Shown: positions 30,101-45,100 of the stretch, in pieces
Position numbering within the stretch: the stretch's first letter is position 1
Layout: every line of letters starts with the position of its first letter
NCBI GenBank assembly: GCA_014338405.1
Contig: JTDE01021156.1
Location: forward strand, 30,728-94,727
Reading direction: 5' to 3'
DNA length: 64,000 bases
Origin: Paragonimus skrjabini miyazakii
Lineage: Eukaryota; Platyhelminthes; Trematoda; Plagiorchiida; Troglotrematidae
The notes under the pieces: model-generated
The model's input: only the letters and a program-made list of their open reading frames with translations
Database searches by the model: none
Told to the model about the DNA's origin: nothing
Made by a program: the position numbers and the translations under genes

Positions 30101-33100
30101 TTCAGTCAGCAGGTCACGCTCAAGTTTAACGCGAACGATTCATTGTTTTCAGTCTCATTGTTGTGAACTGAGTTAGGTCTGGATTAGGTAACTGATGAGT
30201 AATCGGAGATTTGGCTGGTTTCAAGTCAACCATCAATCACCCAGCCATGGCGATGATATGTGCTACTTACGTGCTCTAACATAAGCGAGACTTGAGTCTA
30301 GTGCTTCCTATTTAAAAAGGCTGATTGGAAAGTATATTTGAATGTTTACGTTGCGTTCAATTGTGAGTGATATTTGACTTAGAATTTTTATGTAATCTTT
30401 GGTAAAATTTAGTGTCGTGGACAAAATACACAAAGTTAAAAAAAGGAAACAGCAAGCCCATTGCAGTTTCATCAGGTTGATTAACCTTTTGACAAGATAT
30501 TCTGATAGTCTGGGAAGACAAAATGATCATCTATTTGGGATGATTCTTCGTTATTTTTTATATTACTTTTTGTTGTGCAATAAAATAGCCGTTGAAGTCC
30601 ATTGTTTTTTATAGCACAATGCTAAAAAAACATTGGCTGCGAAGCAAGAAGCTCGTGTTTATTGCGATTCCTGTGTCACCTAGAATTACTCGCCCCAATG
30701 TTGTAACATGCACATATTAGACAGACTCTAACAAACAATTTGACAATTTTCTTGAGATTGTTGCAAAATGCACATTAGTGTAATAAAAACGCCAAGCAAA
30801 CAATAACAGGTTTTAGTGGCCACCATCATTAAATTATTCGAAACTATCGCATCGAAGGCACACCGTTAACATTTATATTACTGATAAGCAGTGTGGTAAT
30901 CGGTTCATATGAGATTAGCGTCATTCACAATTGATTTAAACGTTAACATTCCAACATGGACCAACAACCAACTTACCTATCAATATCCTCTACGACGTTT
31001 ATGACTTCTGTTTGAGTAGAAGATGTATTAGCGATGTAATCGATTGGTGTTACCAAGACATCTACTGTTTTCAGTCGATATAATTGGATAGTATGACAAC
31101 TGACATTTTGACTGTCGGTTCGCATATTCTATTTTGGTTCTGCTCAGTGTGAGGTCTGTGGCATACTGGTCAGGAAGGTTGTCTCCGAAAAACCTGGCCG
31201 GTATTCTGGTCTCGGCCTAGTCAGGGAAATGTGTTACCGACAAACTCCATTCTTATGTGTTTGTTCGGAAGGGGTTGACTGAAAGATCTGTCTAACTGTG
31301 AAAACCGCGTTCATGCATGAATGATTTTCAACTCATATTCATCAAGTTCCCTACATCCTATACGCTTTTAGTAACCCAACACATGTTTGTGTACATGTCG
31401 TAGGTTGTATCACTACTACAGATTATTTATTCTGATACTCAACATTTTCATGAATGGGACGTGAACATATATATGTCTATCACAGTACGAATGGCACAAG
31501 CCGATTGATGAATCAAATCTGCAAAAGCTTACTAACGTTGATCTTGACAGCAATGTGATTTCTAATAATAAAACACCATTATACAGAAGATATTATTTGC
31601 AAAGTCCTTATAAAAATATAACCTTTCCCAACCTGCATCGTATACTGAAACTATTTTTCTGTTACAAAATTCACTGAGCCCATAATCAGATAAATGTATT
31701 TATCACAAACATTGCCTGGTTGACATATATCTCATCCATAATCAATAACGGTCACTTGCTGGAAGCTGGAAAATAAGTAATGCGTTAATCATTTCTGTTC
31801 TTTCATATGTTTTCTTGAGAATAATCTAAATATAATCCCATTGAAATGTGATTTTTAGCCGGTCGTTTTGTGAGGAGTTATAGGATACTTCTGCTGTTTA
31901 TCAGTCAAACACGATCAATCTTGTTTTGTGCAACAACTGGTTTTACTTGCGAGATAAATCGTTACAAGCTTTTCTATTTTATTAAAATGACATTCATAGT
32001 GACAACACTCACTTCCCCTTAGTTTAAAATGGCAAGTATTTTTTTAGCAGTGTTCGGAATCCGAAATCAAGATAAACAGTCGCATCAGTCAATTTGACGA
32101 ATACTGTTTTCGGAAACAACTTGTCAAATTTCAGAAAACTGAAATCAGTGGGAATGGTTACATCTGATAATTTTCAGTCTTTACACAAAGGAGGGTAAGA
32201 CATTTGTTACTCGTTCGTTTTTAGGATCGATACAAAATAGTGGTGAGAAGATTATTTGCTTTGATTTCAATGAAATGTTTGTCGTTAAGTTTTGTGTGAT
32301 TCTTAGTGATTCACTTTGAAATTAACCAGCCGAGTGTTGTGTGGAAGTGCGAAAGCCACTTTCTATACGGGGCTATCTCGAAACATTTAAATATTTGGCT
32401 GTTCAAGAAAATGGCAAACGGTACATTTTTAAACATCTCTTCTTTATCTCATCACATTAACCTGAATAAAACAGCGTTCAGAGCCGGGTTTGTTTTCCGG
32501 CCATTTAACAGTAAGCTAATCAATCAATACATGAAGTATTAACTCGAAATTTTCAATGACCTGTACATAAACTATTTTTATCAAATACAGCTCACGTTTT
32601 GAAAGGTTTGTTCCATGAGTTCTACAAACACAGACCACTTAACGTTGGTGGATGTTTTAAATTACTGATATTTTTGAATTTACTCACAATTCCCATGAAT
32701 TGAGTTTCATTTCATATATACACAGTAACGCACAATTTTACTACAACTCGAAATACTAATACACTTTTTTGATAAATGACTATTAAATTGTCTAAGCACG
32801 CAGACAAAACCTGGCAGTTGCCACTTCAAACAATCCCTTTATCCGGTTTAACTGAATGTAACACTTTCTGATGTGTTGTAATATAAGACATATTGGATGT
32901 GCTAACAATATGAAAAGATAACGTCGAACATTTCGAACTTTTATGGTTACCCTTCATTCCCCTTTTCGTCACCTACGAATAGTAGCTTATCTTCATTCTG
33001 ATTTACATCGTCATTCTGCTGCTACAGGCAACAAAACTGTAAATGGATATAACAAATATTCGCATATATTTACCTTCTTTAACTATCCTACTAAGAGTAA

Positions 33101-36100
33101 CCCACTAACCGTGAACAAACAAAATTTGAGCGTCTGCTAGTTCATACCTATATTCATCAGAGGGCATTCATAAATAATTTCATGGTTGACCTACTGAATC
33201 TAGTTAGTCGCCCCAAATAATCGCTTGCAAATTTTAGTCGTTAAGCGATAGTTAATCCGCATGTAATGTTTTTCAGCTTATGATCCCCATTTATTGCTTA
33301 TGGGGGTAGTAACTGCGATAACCTATTGCACATCTTTAAGGACTATGAGAAACTACAAAAAATGATTTTTAAATGACTGTTTTTGTTTGTCTAGTTAGAT
33401 ACTAGCTTTGAAAGGATTCACCATCCAATGGTATTTTATCCAATTCGAAAAAGATAGGTATACAATAATTGCGGGTTATGAAAAAAGTTCTTCTCTGTTA
33501 TTAATCTTGCTCCATGTTCTGAGTGTGTTATATAATGAAACATTTCAAATTTTTCTGCATCAGTAATAAAATCATCTCCGGCTATTCTACTTCGTTCTTG
33601 TCGTTGGCTGCTTCTTGTGATCTATAAATGTTTGAAAATCGGTTGATAGAAACCGTTAAATTATTTTAGACGTAATACGCAAGGCTGATATACTCGGTAT
33701 GTCTGGTCGGTTATGTACTTATTTACATTTCAAATGACGCATAACTAGAAAAGTTTATCAACGGTGAGTTGAATAGCATTGCTGATGTCAACTCAGTGAA
33801 AAGGCTTATGAAAAACAGCCTGATGCGTGGAAGATAAGCTTCCAGGTAAATAACATCTTACTGCCTGGTTTTAGTGTACCAAAACGTTTGCATCTTTTTA
33901 GCATATTCTAAGGTATACTAACTGACGCGTATTGCTGAGCTAAACATCATAAATACTGGCCATAGGCTTATTCATTGTAGAAAAAGAAAATCATTCTGGA
34001 ATTTGTAACTTCATGGGACAATCATCGTATGTCTCGAGGCGGGGAGTGAATACACGACATCTGATCTAATTTATTCTACCTGTGACGAAAATATCAATGA
34101 GATGACAGGTTTTAGAGACAGATCAAAAACTACATCCTTCTGGTTTGTTTCTAGTTACTTTCAAGAAAGCTTCTGCGGATTAGTAAAACTATACATGTTA
34201 CAGACATTTGTAGGGCCTGCAAAACTGTTGTTTCAGTCAAGATGGAATTAAAACGGTTATATTTATTTTGGCTGACGCTTCTGTAAGATAGCTGATGACT
34301 TTTTAGTTCATCGCCCGATGCAGGAATAAAATTTACATCCTACCAGGCCATAATGTTCCTGCTCTTTTCGCCACTAACTATGAGCTTGTCGAATCAATGC
34401 TGTAAAGCATCGTATCGTGTCATTTTCACTACTGTCAGCTGGTCAGCTCTTCCGTATTCAAAAACCAATTAGTCCATCGTATGATGCTTTCATTCTGTTT
34501 GATTATAAGTACTATTTCGGAAAACTCAACAAACTGCATGAAAACAGTTTTTCTGATATAACATTCTGCATATTTGATGAACAACGCTAGCAGATTTCGT
34601 TTTGTGTTTTACTGTAGAAACTTTTGTTGCAACTGATGAGGTACTCAGCACGGTCTACAGGGTTAAAAAACAAATACTTCAATTGGCACTATAAAGTGAA
34701 ACGAAAATATGGAAGACCATTCGCAAACCTACCAATGTACATTATTTACCAGCGACATCAACTAACAAAGACGTAGGACATTTGTGCACTGAAAGTGATT
34801 TTCCGTGACATTACTGACTCCGATTACTATGTAAGCCTTCGAAAGGTCGTCATTTGCAATTGACCGAAGATTTTACACTTAGACAGAAACTATGAGTGGG
34901 CATTTTCGTAAACAATCACTAAATTTGTGTTGCAATCACGTGGGAACTTGTAAAAACCAATGTTAAATAACGACCGTGCTTTTATGGGGCAGCCGCATTG
35001 ACCAGTGCGTCAATGACCTCACATTGGGCACAACCAAATTACCTCATCCACAACTTGCTTAAGAGATCAAGGCTAAATCTAACACAAACTCTTTCTCAAA
35101 ACATTAAAGATATGCTTACATTTAGATCGATAGGGCTTCATAAGATCTGACTAACCATGCCACATTTTATGTCTGAACAATGGAAAACAACTTAGACGTT
35201 TGTTCAATGTTTAACATATGCTCTATGTTAGAGTTGTGTAAACTACCGTTTTTATTGCTATATGACTATTTCAAGGTCAGCTTTTGGCCTTAATTTGTAA
35301 ACGTATTTTCATGCAGCCAACATGAGCTGCTCTGCAAGCCCATTGATGGTAGTAGGTAACTTTTTTGAAACCGAACTACATATTTCAAAAGTCGATCTGT
35401 TATTTGGGATGTTGGACGGGTTACTCAATCCTGAGGCATTGTCAAGTAGGCCACCATTTCATGGACTACTCTGTTTTGCTCACATCTCACGAACATTGTG
35501 ACAGTAATGCTCAGGCTTATAAATATGTAAATGATGACCCACAAAATCATAATTTAAATTGTTTAACCCGTAACCCAAGGGTTCTTCCCAAGTTATAAGG
35601 TAAAATCATGTAACTTCTCAATGTTATATATTCCACAATCCGACTATCAGCATGAAGTAATTAATTCTACGGGATTCGTTCTCGAATATAGAACAACAAG
35701 AAATGTCAGTTAACTTTCATTGTGTGGTTTACGAACAAAACATCATATCTTGGAGGCGCGGTACCGATATTTCGTTATCGATCTGAATGAAGTTATCGTC
35801 ATATGGTGGCGGGGGGAAAAGTTATATTTTTCAAAGGTATCGATATGCTAACAGGCATTTTGTTCATCACTAACGAGATATAACTCACTACTGCGTCGTT
35901 CGAAGTGCACTGAGAAATATTATTGATCAGTTATCACTGACCTTATCGATAAAACCAGTCGCAGTTTATCGAACGTTGCAACCGCATTAGCCATATTCCT
36001 TAAGCTGTGCGCATTGTTAGCAAGTTATTTTACGGTCGTGAGTTGCACATATTCTCATGGAGATGTTCGCATGATTATGGTGGACACTTTTACATTCGAC

Positions 36101-39100
36101 GATTTCGAACTTTTTTGTCATCCAAAGGTTTAAATAGAAATGGTTATTATATATTTAATATTGTTCATACCATTACACTCAACTAGCCGGCTGAACGCAT
36201 CTCTCAAGCTGTTTCTGGTCTTTGAGTGCAATTATAGGATTGAGCTTCAGACTGGTCTTCACATGACTGAAAATCGTGCTTTTTAGTTTTTGTTCAACGC
36301 ATAAAAAGGGCTGCCCTCCGTCTACCAGTTAAAGCAGATCATAATGGCTAAGGCAGTTTGCTTTTGTCCCATACACCAAAAAATGCGTTTTTGTAAGAGT
36401 CAAGATAAGGCTTTCCTTGTTCTTTCTAATTGTAAGACACCATTGATTCTTCACTAAATCACTGCATTTTATAATCTTGCACGCTAGTTTGCAAGTCACT
36501 TCGGCAGAACACTAAGTTTGGCGCAAAACTGACTTAAAATTGAGGCAGCACAGTCATCCTTGAAATATTGGGTGGATTTAAAGAGTTATCATTGGGTCTA
36601 GGTGATTTGAAACAATTTACACATTTCATGAGCGTAATCGTGAACTTAAACGAAAATTACGTTGGGAGCAACCGTTTCTTTTTCCACTAGAGTGACTCAT
36701 TTCCGTTAATTTGACTAGAGTCAGCATTCGTTTACTGATGGTTCGTCATATATTGCAGAGTCACCATAGTTTTGGGGATTTAGGTTGAAGAGTCCCAAAA
36801 CGACAGCTGTATTAAATGGGCTCACTGATCCCCGTTAAACCATTGTTAGGCACCTTCTTTCGGGCAGGCATCTTCAACAAACCGTTATCACTCTGCACGA
36901 TCAAAAAGTACAAACAAGGAAATCACCTTAAGTTTAACGTGACCAAGTCATAAGTAATCAGCAACACCCAGTGCTCACTTAATGTAATTTGCTGTTACCA
37001 AGTGAGTTGTTGTGCTTCAAAACTCAAGATTAGTGATACTTCAAAAGCAGCCCGCGTTTAATTGTTTGTTTTTGAAGTTGATCTTTTGCTTTTTTCAAAG
37101 TCTGTAAGTAGAAACATTTCGCATCACGCTATTATCTTGCTAGCTCAATGACCTCTTTACTTCATCATCTAAACATAAATCTACCTTACTGAGAAAACCC
37201 AATGAATATGTTACTAGGTCGTCACTCCAAAAAACCTAGGAGTTCCGTTTTAAGTAAACGCAATATTTCCCTATTAACGATGAATTTAAATTGCCTATTA
37301 ACAACAACACCTCATCTCTCCTGTTATGTTGTTGCACTAAACTAGCAGTCTAATTACCTCTCCCACTGCTAAGAGTTAACATGCGGCACAACACTGATTT
37401 GGTTTTTTAAAGACAAATGTTTATTTCGACGCGATATGTGCACTGAAAAAAGTGAGGGGCTTTTCATTTGCTGTTCCTTTGATCGAACTCTGTTAACTGC
37501 ATTACACTAACGTTATAATAGCAAAAGTATCTCTCAACGATATTAGCCATGTAGGTTTAACCGAGTTTATTTAGTCATGGCAATTTGGATAACAGATCCC
37601 AATTACTAATTGCTCACCTGTTCTGATGTTCGTTTAAGTTCACTTTTTGCAAATACGAGCGAATCGGTTGAATCTTTTGAACGACTGGTCAGTTCAATAA
37701 TTTGTCTGCGGGCCATTAGAAGTTCATCGGTCTGTTGTGAGAACAAAACGTAGCACGGAAATTATGGCATTTTGAAAGCTATTATATCAAAATCTTCGTA
37801 AACGCGTCAATCAAGAAAAGCTTGTCATGTATGACTAGAAAGAACAACATCGTTTGTACCCTTCATTATTGCATGGTATACTGTGCTATAACTTGCATTT
37901 TGAAGATCGTGCGGGGCGTTACGTTCTTCAACATACTAAATGATTTTGAGCTCGTCATGTGCAAATCAAGCAGTAGGAGTAACCAGTCATGTAAATATCA
38001 ATACAGCTTTTAGCAAATATAAATGAGTCTGAGATGTATTTCGAAGAACAACTAGTGAGAATTTGTCTAAACCACAATGTCGGGTATATATGATTAGTGT
38101 TATGCTTCGTTAAATAATTTTACGATACAGTTGAATACTTTCTCACCAACGACTCCCCATCACCTAGATAGAAACATACATGGGAATGTAATATCCAATA
38201 AATTTCTTCCCCATAAAAAGTTACCCCAAAAATGTTAAAATTCAAAAGTTAATGCTGCCCAACAAACTAAAATCGTGATTGTAGTTGCAGATACTCAACC
38301 ACTCTTAAAACAAATCTCATAATGGAATTAATTAAATGTAGTTGAATTATCAGTTGAACCATTGCCTCAACAGATAGCTGCAAGTGGCAACTGTTAATTA
38401 TCGGTAGTGGAAGTTACTGACGGAAAGTAACGATTCAATTCATTAAATAGTTCTGTCGGTATCTGCTGAACGGTTAAGCGATTTAGCAGAGTGTCTTCGA
38501 CAACTAAGGGTTTATTCACAACCCGTTGATCACTGATGCTTGTAGTGCTTCCAATGGACAAGGCTATTGCGAGTCGATGCAAACACGAGTATTCTTTTAC
38601 ATTTTTGTTTATATCTTCAAACGATATCTTATTGTTTATGAGGACGATAATCTACCGTAGAGCATAAAACATTCAACCTTTTATTTAAGTCTTTATGTGA
38701 CTATGTAGCAGATAGCTATGGATTACAAATATATCTTCAAAATAGAAGCATTCTCTTCGAAGTTACAATTTATTTGAATCCGTACAAATATTGTTAGTGT
38801 GCGTTTGTACAACGAACCAAGAATACTAGAAATTATTTTTTTACTTGTCATCAATTCATTTTCAGGCGACATGCAAATAATTTTTCCATATGTTCGTCGA
38901 AATTCGCAATCTAGCATCTAATCAATATAACTTCGTTTATCACAATTAGCTCTTTTCTATCTGCGGTTTTACCCCCATAGTTGAAGTACTATGACCCAGA
39001 ATTACAGTGTTTTTGCCATAAACAGTTCACAACGGTTAGAAACAACATAGAACAGAGGATATTAGTAAGTTAAACAGTGTACGCTCGTCTGCGACTGTGC

Positions 39101-42100
39101 AAATCATCACACATTACCTAACCCGAGTGAACAACAGGCATTTTGCTATCATTCGCTGTGTCTCATTGTAAGGACCATTTCATGGTGAACCAATTCATCT
39201 GTCAGCAAAACCTCTCCTTCCACTGTTTCTCAGTTGTCTACATCGGCAATGGGTTTGCATTACTTGTTTCTGTACGTAGTCTTATTACTTCGTTCAACCT
39301 TGCTAACCACGAGTTCGGTTGACAACATTTGTTTCAGTGTTTAAGTATAGTCACAAGCCCTGACTTCATTTTTTTTTGTCTCAACCATCCAGGAGATGGC
39401 AGCTGGCGTAACAAATCTGACGTGCTGGCAAACACAACTTAATTCCGATTTGACTGAAAGGTTTTTGAGAGAAAACAACAATTAGGGCAGATGAAACCAA
39501 CTAGGTTTTCTGTCTATTTGTATTGATAATTTTTGGCAAATTCTGATCGTACTCAATATTGGTAGTGAGTTGTGTGCACAGGTCTAAGCCAAATCGTGCA
39601 TCCTGTTTCCTCCAATTGCGTAAAAAGTTCGAATCCTGGTGGTAATCGTGAACTTAGATGATGCTGCCCCAGGTTATTAATTTTATTCCGGAGAGTTTCA
39701 TACAGTAGCACGACAATTTCAATAATGCATTTATCACCAAGGCAGAATCTCCGCTCAAGTTTGTGCACTATTTTGTTGGCAACAGAGTCGGCTGTAAGTA
39801 ACCCTCGTGGTATTGGATTTCGTTTTCTGATATCCTATGTGTACATTTTTAAGCAGTGTTAACAACCGCCATTCACTCTATGAGTACTAGGGAAATTGTT
39901 CTCATTTATGTGGTTCCGTCGATCCAAGGGAATCAAGCAGCTTCCATGAAAATTTAGTCATTTCTAACGTCACTTTCATTTGTTGCATGGACCGTGTCGT
40001 AACTTCCCAGTCACTAACCAAGTTGCTTACACGTTCTTCTAAGCATTTTTGCAATTCTTTCATCCGGATAACTGCTTCTGCGGCTGCAGCACTGGCAGAT
40101 ACTGAAAGAGCATTCCGTTCTTTTGGAGATGATGGAGTAGAGACTGATAAGACGCGAGTTGTAGCCAAGGCATCGAGGGAACCAGCGTCAGCATTCGAAC
40201 AGGTTGGTGGTAGAGAACTGCTAACTGAAATCAAAAGTAGAGTAAGTTACTAAGTTTGTTTTAGAGTAGTGTATAGACGGGTCAGTCTGTGTTTAACAAA
40301 TATTTTCTTATTGACGATAAACAACGAAGTTAATATAAAGCAAATACCGGCTTGTGTCAATCTCGCGAAATTAAGTACACGGAGTGAAAAATGTTTGGTC
40401 TCGTCACTACAATAATTACGGGTAACCCTTTCAATTTTACTTGCTATTTTTACTGGGAAATGGACCAGTTGTCAGTAGACAAGCCGTGAGTCAGAAAAAG
40501 TAGCAAACTAGTTTGTTTCTGATGATATTTCATCAACCACAATGCGGTTTATGGGCTTAATTTTCGAAATTCGGTGGATGTCGTTTGGACCGCACAACAC
40601 GTGGTTTGTCTTAAATTATTCCAGCGGCGTTAACCAAGGCGGTTAAGCCTCAAGTTGATCATATTGTGCACAACTACTACTTTGCTGCACTCGGTTTAGA
40701 CAAATTATCCGGTGGACAGTTCAAGGGTATTTGGTGGAATCTACCGACGTTGGTTGTTTTCATCACGCACCTTAGAGATCGATCTTGAACAGTAAAAAAG
40801 TTTCAGTAAAAGTTGGTTAATTCTTTTCCTTTGAAATGCACAAAATATTTGAAATTCCATTCAGGCTGTTACAACCATGTGCTGATGCTAATAGCTCTAT
40901 GATGTGCTATTTGCAGAAAGACCATATCAGACTGCCTTCACCCTAGCAGCAAATATAGTTTCGTAACTGTCATAGTGAATGTTGAATTAACCATTTACTA
41001 CATTATTCGACAACACTGGTCAACTATTTTTGTAGATAAGCATGCGTAATTGTCTCTAATTATCAGGCGATTCAGTACTGAATAGAGACTTCTTTGGATA
41101 TTGAATTGATAAATTGAGTGGCCTGAACTGAATTTGAGAAAGTTGTTGCATAACTTAGAAGGTGCCTGTTATGATCAGAATTTAATTCCAAGGCTCAATT
41201 TATTCGTAACCATGGTTTATCGACAAGTGAACAGTCATCTTACCACTGTTGGCATTCCAAGTTCACAATTTTTGTCTGTCTTGTCTTCGTACATTTCGCA
41301 TATGAATTTCAGCGCACGGCGTGTAATGTCAAGTCAAGCCATCTAAATACGCGATTAATGTTAGCTCAGATTTGGACAACAGCCAATCCTGCATGACATA
41401 CAGAATGTTGGCAATCACCCATTAACCGTCAGATATATCTGAGTGAGATATATCTGAGTGAGCTGACTCGAACATCTCTTAAGTAGCTGACTGTAGTTAC
41501 CAAAATCTTATGCTACTTATGTGTTTCAAACGGATATATTCGAGAATGTACTGTTAGGTTTTTGTCTGTCTATGATTTGGCTTGAGGCGACTTACATCAT
41601 GATACTTTTTCTATTTATAGTTCTACAAATAAAACAGGAAGCAGAAATCAAATTTTATCATGCTGAATAACAAAGGTACTCAAGACAATTGGTCTGAACA
41701 AACCCTCGCCTTATTCAGCAGACTAAGATCTTTCTTACAGATATCAGCACAGTTTACCCGACAACATTAACATTTCTTACCTTTTTCTAGTGACTACTTT
41801 TTAGTGAGCTGACGTATTAATGTTTAGAGGACTGTTTTGGCAATTACCTATTTGTCCTCGATTTTATTTTTCAGTATGTGTTATAGAAAACATCCAATTA
41901 GTTTGTATCAGCCAATGACTACTTTTACCGCTGTTTTTAAAGCAGATATCCGCTGCGAAAGAAAGTTATATTTTCCAATGTTTATTCTTCATCCGTCAAT
42001 GAAATGACCAGTCGTACTTTATGTATATTCTCGATGAACGTCCGTATTATTTTCATCAAATTAGATGGCAGAGACTGAAAAGTGTCGGCCGTTTTACGAT

Positions 42101-45100
42101 GAATTAGTTCGTCGTCGTAAACGATTACAATTTCATATCATTGTGGTTAATAAAATCCTTCGTCAATAGCTGCCTGAACTTTGAAGTCTGTCTGTCATCT
42201 CAAATTTTCAACTGAAACGATGAATGTTCATTGCTACTCATTTAAACAACGACCCAGTCGACTGATTCTAATCGGTCTTTAAAGAAAACATGTCCAAGTT
42301 AGTGAATTGTGGTTATTTTCTTCACAGGGCTGTGATGTTTACGCTCAGTATAGCTGAAACAACCACTGATTTGTGTGTACGTTCAAGTACATTGGTGTGC
42401 ATGAGGAACAAACTACGGTGGTCACCCATAATTCAAAGAAATTTCAATTTGATTGGCGAATCGTACACTTCCAGACTGTAAATGTAAAACTCCGCTGTTC
42501 CATCCAACCAACCATTATCACTAGGTTTACCGTGCATAGGATAACTGACCACTGTTTGGGTGCAATAGTGTTATTGTCGGTATCTATCCGGCAGCTTTTG
42601 AAGAGTAAAACTTTCTCTTCAACAGGAATTGGAACTTAGTTATTCAACAAATTAACAATCTGCCTGGTTGAGATATAATTGTCATCCTTCAAAAGTGGCA
42701 TAGTAATCCAATAATGACCAGACTCAATGCAACTGTAGCAGGTTATACCAAATGAATAATCATAAATACAGTTTGATTTAAAACTATTTCGATGGCCTCA
42801 ATAAACTTTCACAGTAACAAAAACATTGAAGTCATTTTGATTATTCTAAAAACTGGAAGCTGGGGTGATGGAAGAAATTCTCGAAATGTGTGATGCAGTT
42901 CATCGCTGTTTTACAAACTAGTAAAAAGCTGGAATGATTTTTGCATAATGGATCAGTTGCAGTGGCACGATTATTAGAGTATTAAACCGTCAAAACTTGT
43001 CACTCACTTGGAATGACAGAATCTGAAGGATAAAGATGCCTAACGTCAGACTTGGTTGTAGGAGACCAACACCAATCCGTTTGTGTTTCATGCGAATTCA
43101 AGTTACTTTGTGGCAAAGTAGAAGACACAGCAGTTTTGGCAGCTTTGGTGGAAGCAAGTTCCATTTCTAATTCTATTACTCGATTCTGTGCTACCTTCAG
43201 GCGATCGTGTACTTTCTCATCTAGTGCCTTATGGTGTTCAAACAACGATTTGAGTGCCTTCAGAACTTCCACCTCAGAGCTCATTCCCATCCCAGAGGGA
43301 CTTGCTGAACCCGAAAGGGATGGCTGTCCGCCGCTGCTTGCAACTTCAGTATCTGTAGGCAGACTTTCCGTGACTGTTGTTGCATAAGGAATGGACGTAG
43401 AGGAGGTGCTTGTTGTAAGCGTGTGTCGTTTAACAACTGTCATTCTAAGTGATCGTTCATGTCTGGCAACAAGCCCTTCTAAATGCTCCAACAGGATCTG
43501 AAATGAGAAAAACAAACATTAATTAAATACTAGTCAGTATCCGTAAGCAATGTTAATATTTTTCTGCTCGATTTTTATATCTCTATGGACAAATGGAAAT
43601 TTTTGCAGTTGTCCGCAGCCAAAACACATTTTGTGCATATATCCAAAGGTAGTTTTTGGTCACTGTTCAGTGGAGTTTATTAAAACAAACACCATTTTAA
43701 TGAAATTCTCAGTAATACAACAGCTTAACCAACCTCACGAAGGTTTAAGTTCGTTTGAGCGAAACATGGGGGAGAATCATAGCCCAATATCTCACTTCTT
43801 TACCATCTTCTCATCCTATCCGACTTTGGGTTACATTGGTAAGATAAGCAATGTTTAGAATAGAATACCTACAAGTGAATTAATCGGAAATGGGGTGGTG
43901 ATATCTGCAATAACTGTTCGGCAAAATTACCAGATAAACAGAACTCGATCATGTTCGGTTGATCGAATGTCATGATGACAGTATGCCCAAAACATCATAT
44001 GCCATGTGGGGCTGTGAAGACGCAAATTCTTCACAAAAGCATTGCGATTGTATGATCTATAGTTATTTTTACGACCCACACAAAAACAAAAGTAGATTTG
44101 TGTATACCAGACCATGACAAAAGATATAAAATAAGTAAGTTCCTTAGTAAACTTTATACGTTTCCTCCTGACGAAATTATTTTTGTACGGAAGTAGATAT
44201 CGTTCCCACAGTCCATATAACATGGACGCAGCATCATATTTTGTCATTAATCGCAATTATCCTGTCAAGTCAAATTGTGCAAAAATTACAAGGTTATAGA
44301 TTTTGTTGAAGGAGAACGACGTTACCTTTCCAGTTGCAAACGACAAAGGAGCCAAACTGAATGTTGACGGCGTTTCATCCTACCAATTTCTTAATAAATT
44401 TGTAACGTAAGCTTCAGTTCAATTAGTCGAACAAAGTGATTTTTAATTTCACTGTACATTTTATTCAAACGGTTAAAACATTTTGCACAAAGAAGCAAAA
44501 CAGTGTATTCAGGTGTCAGATAATCGTCGAAAAATACGTTCCGTAAACTGTGGATTAAAAATCCCATTGCCATTGAAATCTCACAGTGACAAAGTTGAGC
44601 ACAGTAAACAAGTATGAGAAACTCATTGTCATTCCAACATTGTTTTTAAAAAATTGACCAGTGCTTTTATAAATTTTGGGATAACCTAAGATAACAAACT
44701 GCTCTCAAAGGTATAGTACGTAGGTCACTGGAAAACAGACCTGCAGATTACGTAGACTTTAAACGGGAGTGTCCGATACGCATTGCTGTGCACCACTTGA
44801 ATCATTTTACACTAATTTAATAAACCCAAACTCATGTTATTAAAACTCGAACAGAAAGCAAACATCATGGATGTTCTTTTGTGAGGTTACAGCTGTTGAA
44901 GTATATTCGGTCGAAATTGAGAGCTGCGAGTAACACTTATGGAAATAATCAATTACAGAAAACTCTACAGATATCAGTGCGCAAAACATGTTACCTACAG
45001 CTAGTAAAACGTGCAACATCAAAATACTTGATGCCTATGTATTTGAGACAGTAAAACTCCTGTCTAACATGGAAAACAGCACCATAACTTGGTTCTTGTG

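Larger units (their letters stand above)
28809..37617 (-). other. Intron 6 (8809 bp, the longest)
   Basis: Contains decayed SINE copies at 30187-30340, 31147-31290 and 34986-35040 (listed separately). The rest is AT-rich sequence in which I see nothing else. Confidence 0.75.

Noticed and set aside
34634..34660. CTGATGAG as another hammerhead
   Set aside because: No stem II complement and no GAAA follow; the same holds for CTGATGAG at 30190-30197 and for minus-strand matches near 49025 and 51565.
39910..39990. A later donor for liprin exon 5 (after QQMK, GTGACG)
   Set aside because: The upstream GTAAGC donor at 40030 is much stronger, is in phase, and gives better alignment with the family when joined to exon 6.
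43052..43387. Plus-strand open frame of 111 codons
   Set aside because: It is the reverse shadow of liprin exon 4; the same applies to plus-strand frames at 6136-6432, 24004-24213 and 39987-40253.
43550..44256. Open frames of 102 (+) and 109 (-) codons in intron 3
   Set aside because: AT-driven composition (Phe, Ile, Tyr, Asn rich), no motif and no splice context; treated as chance.
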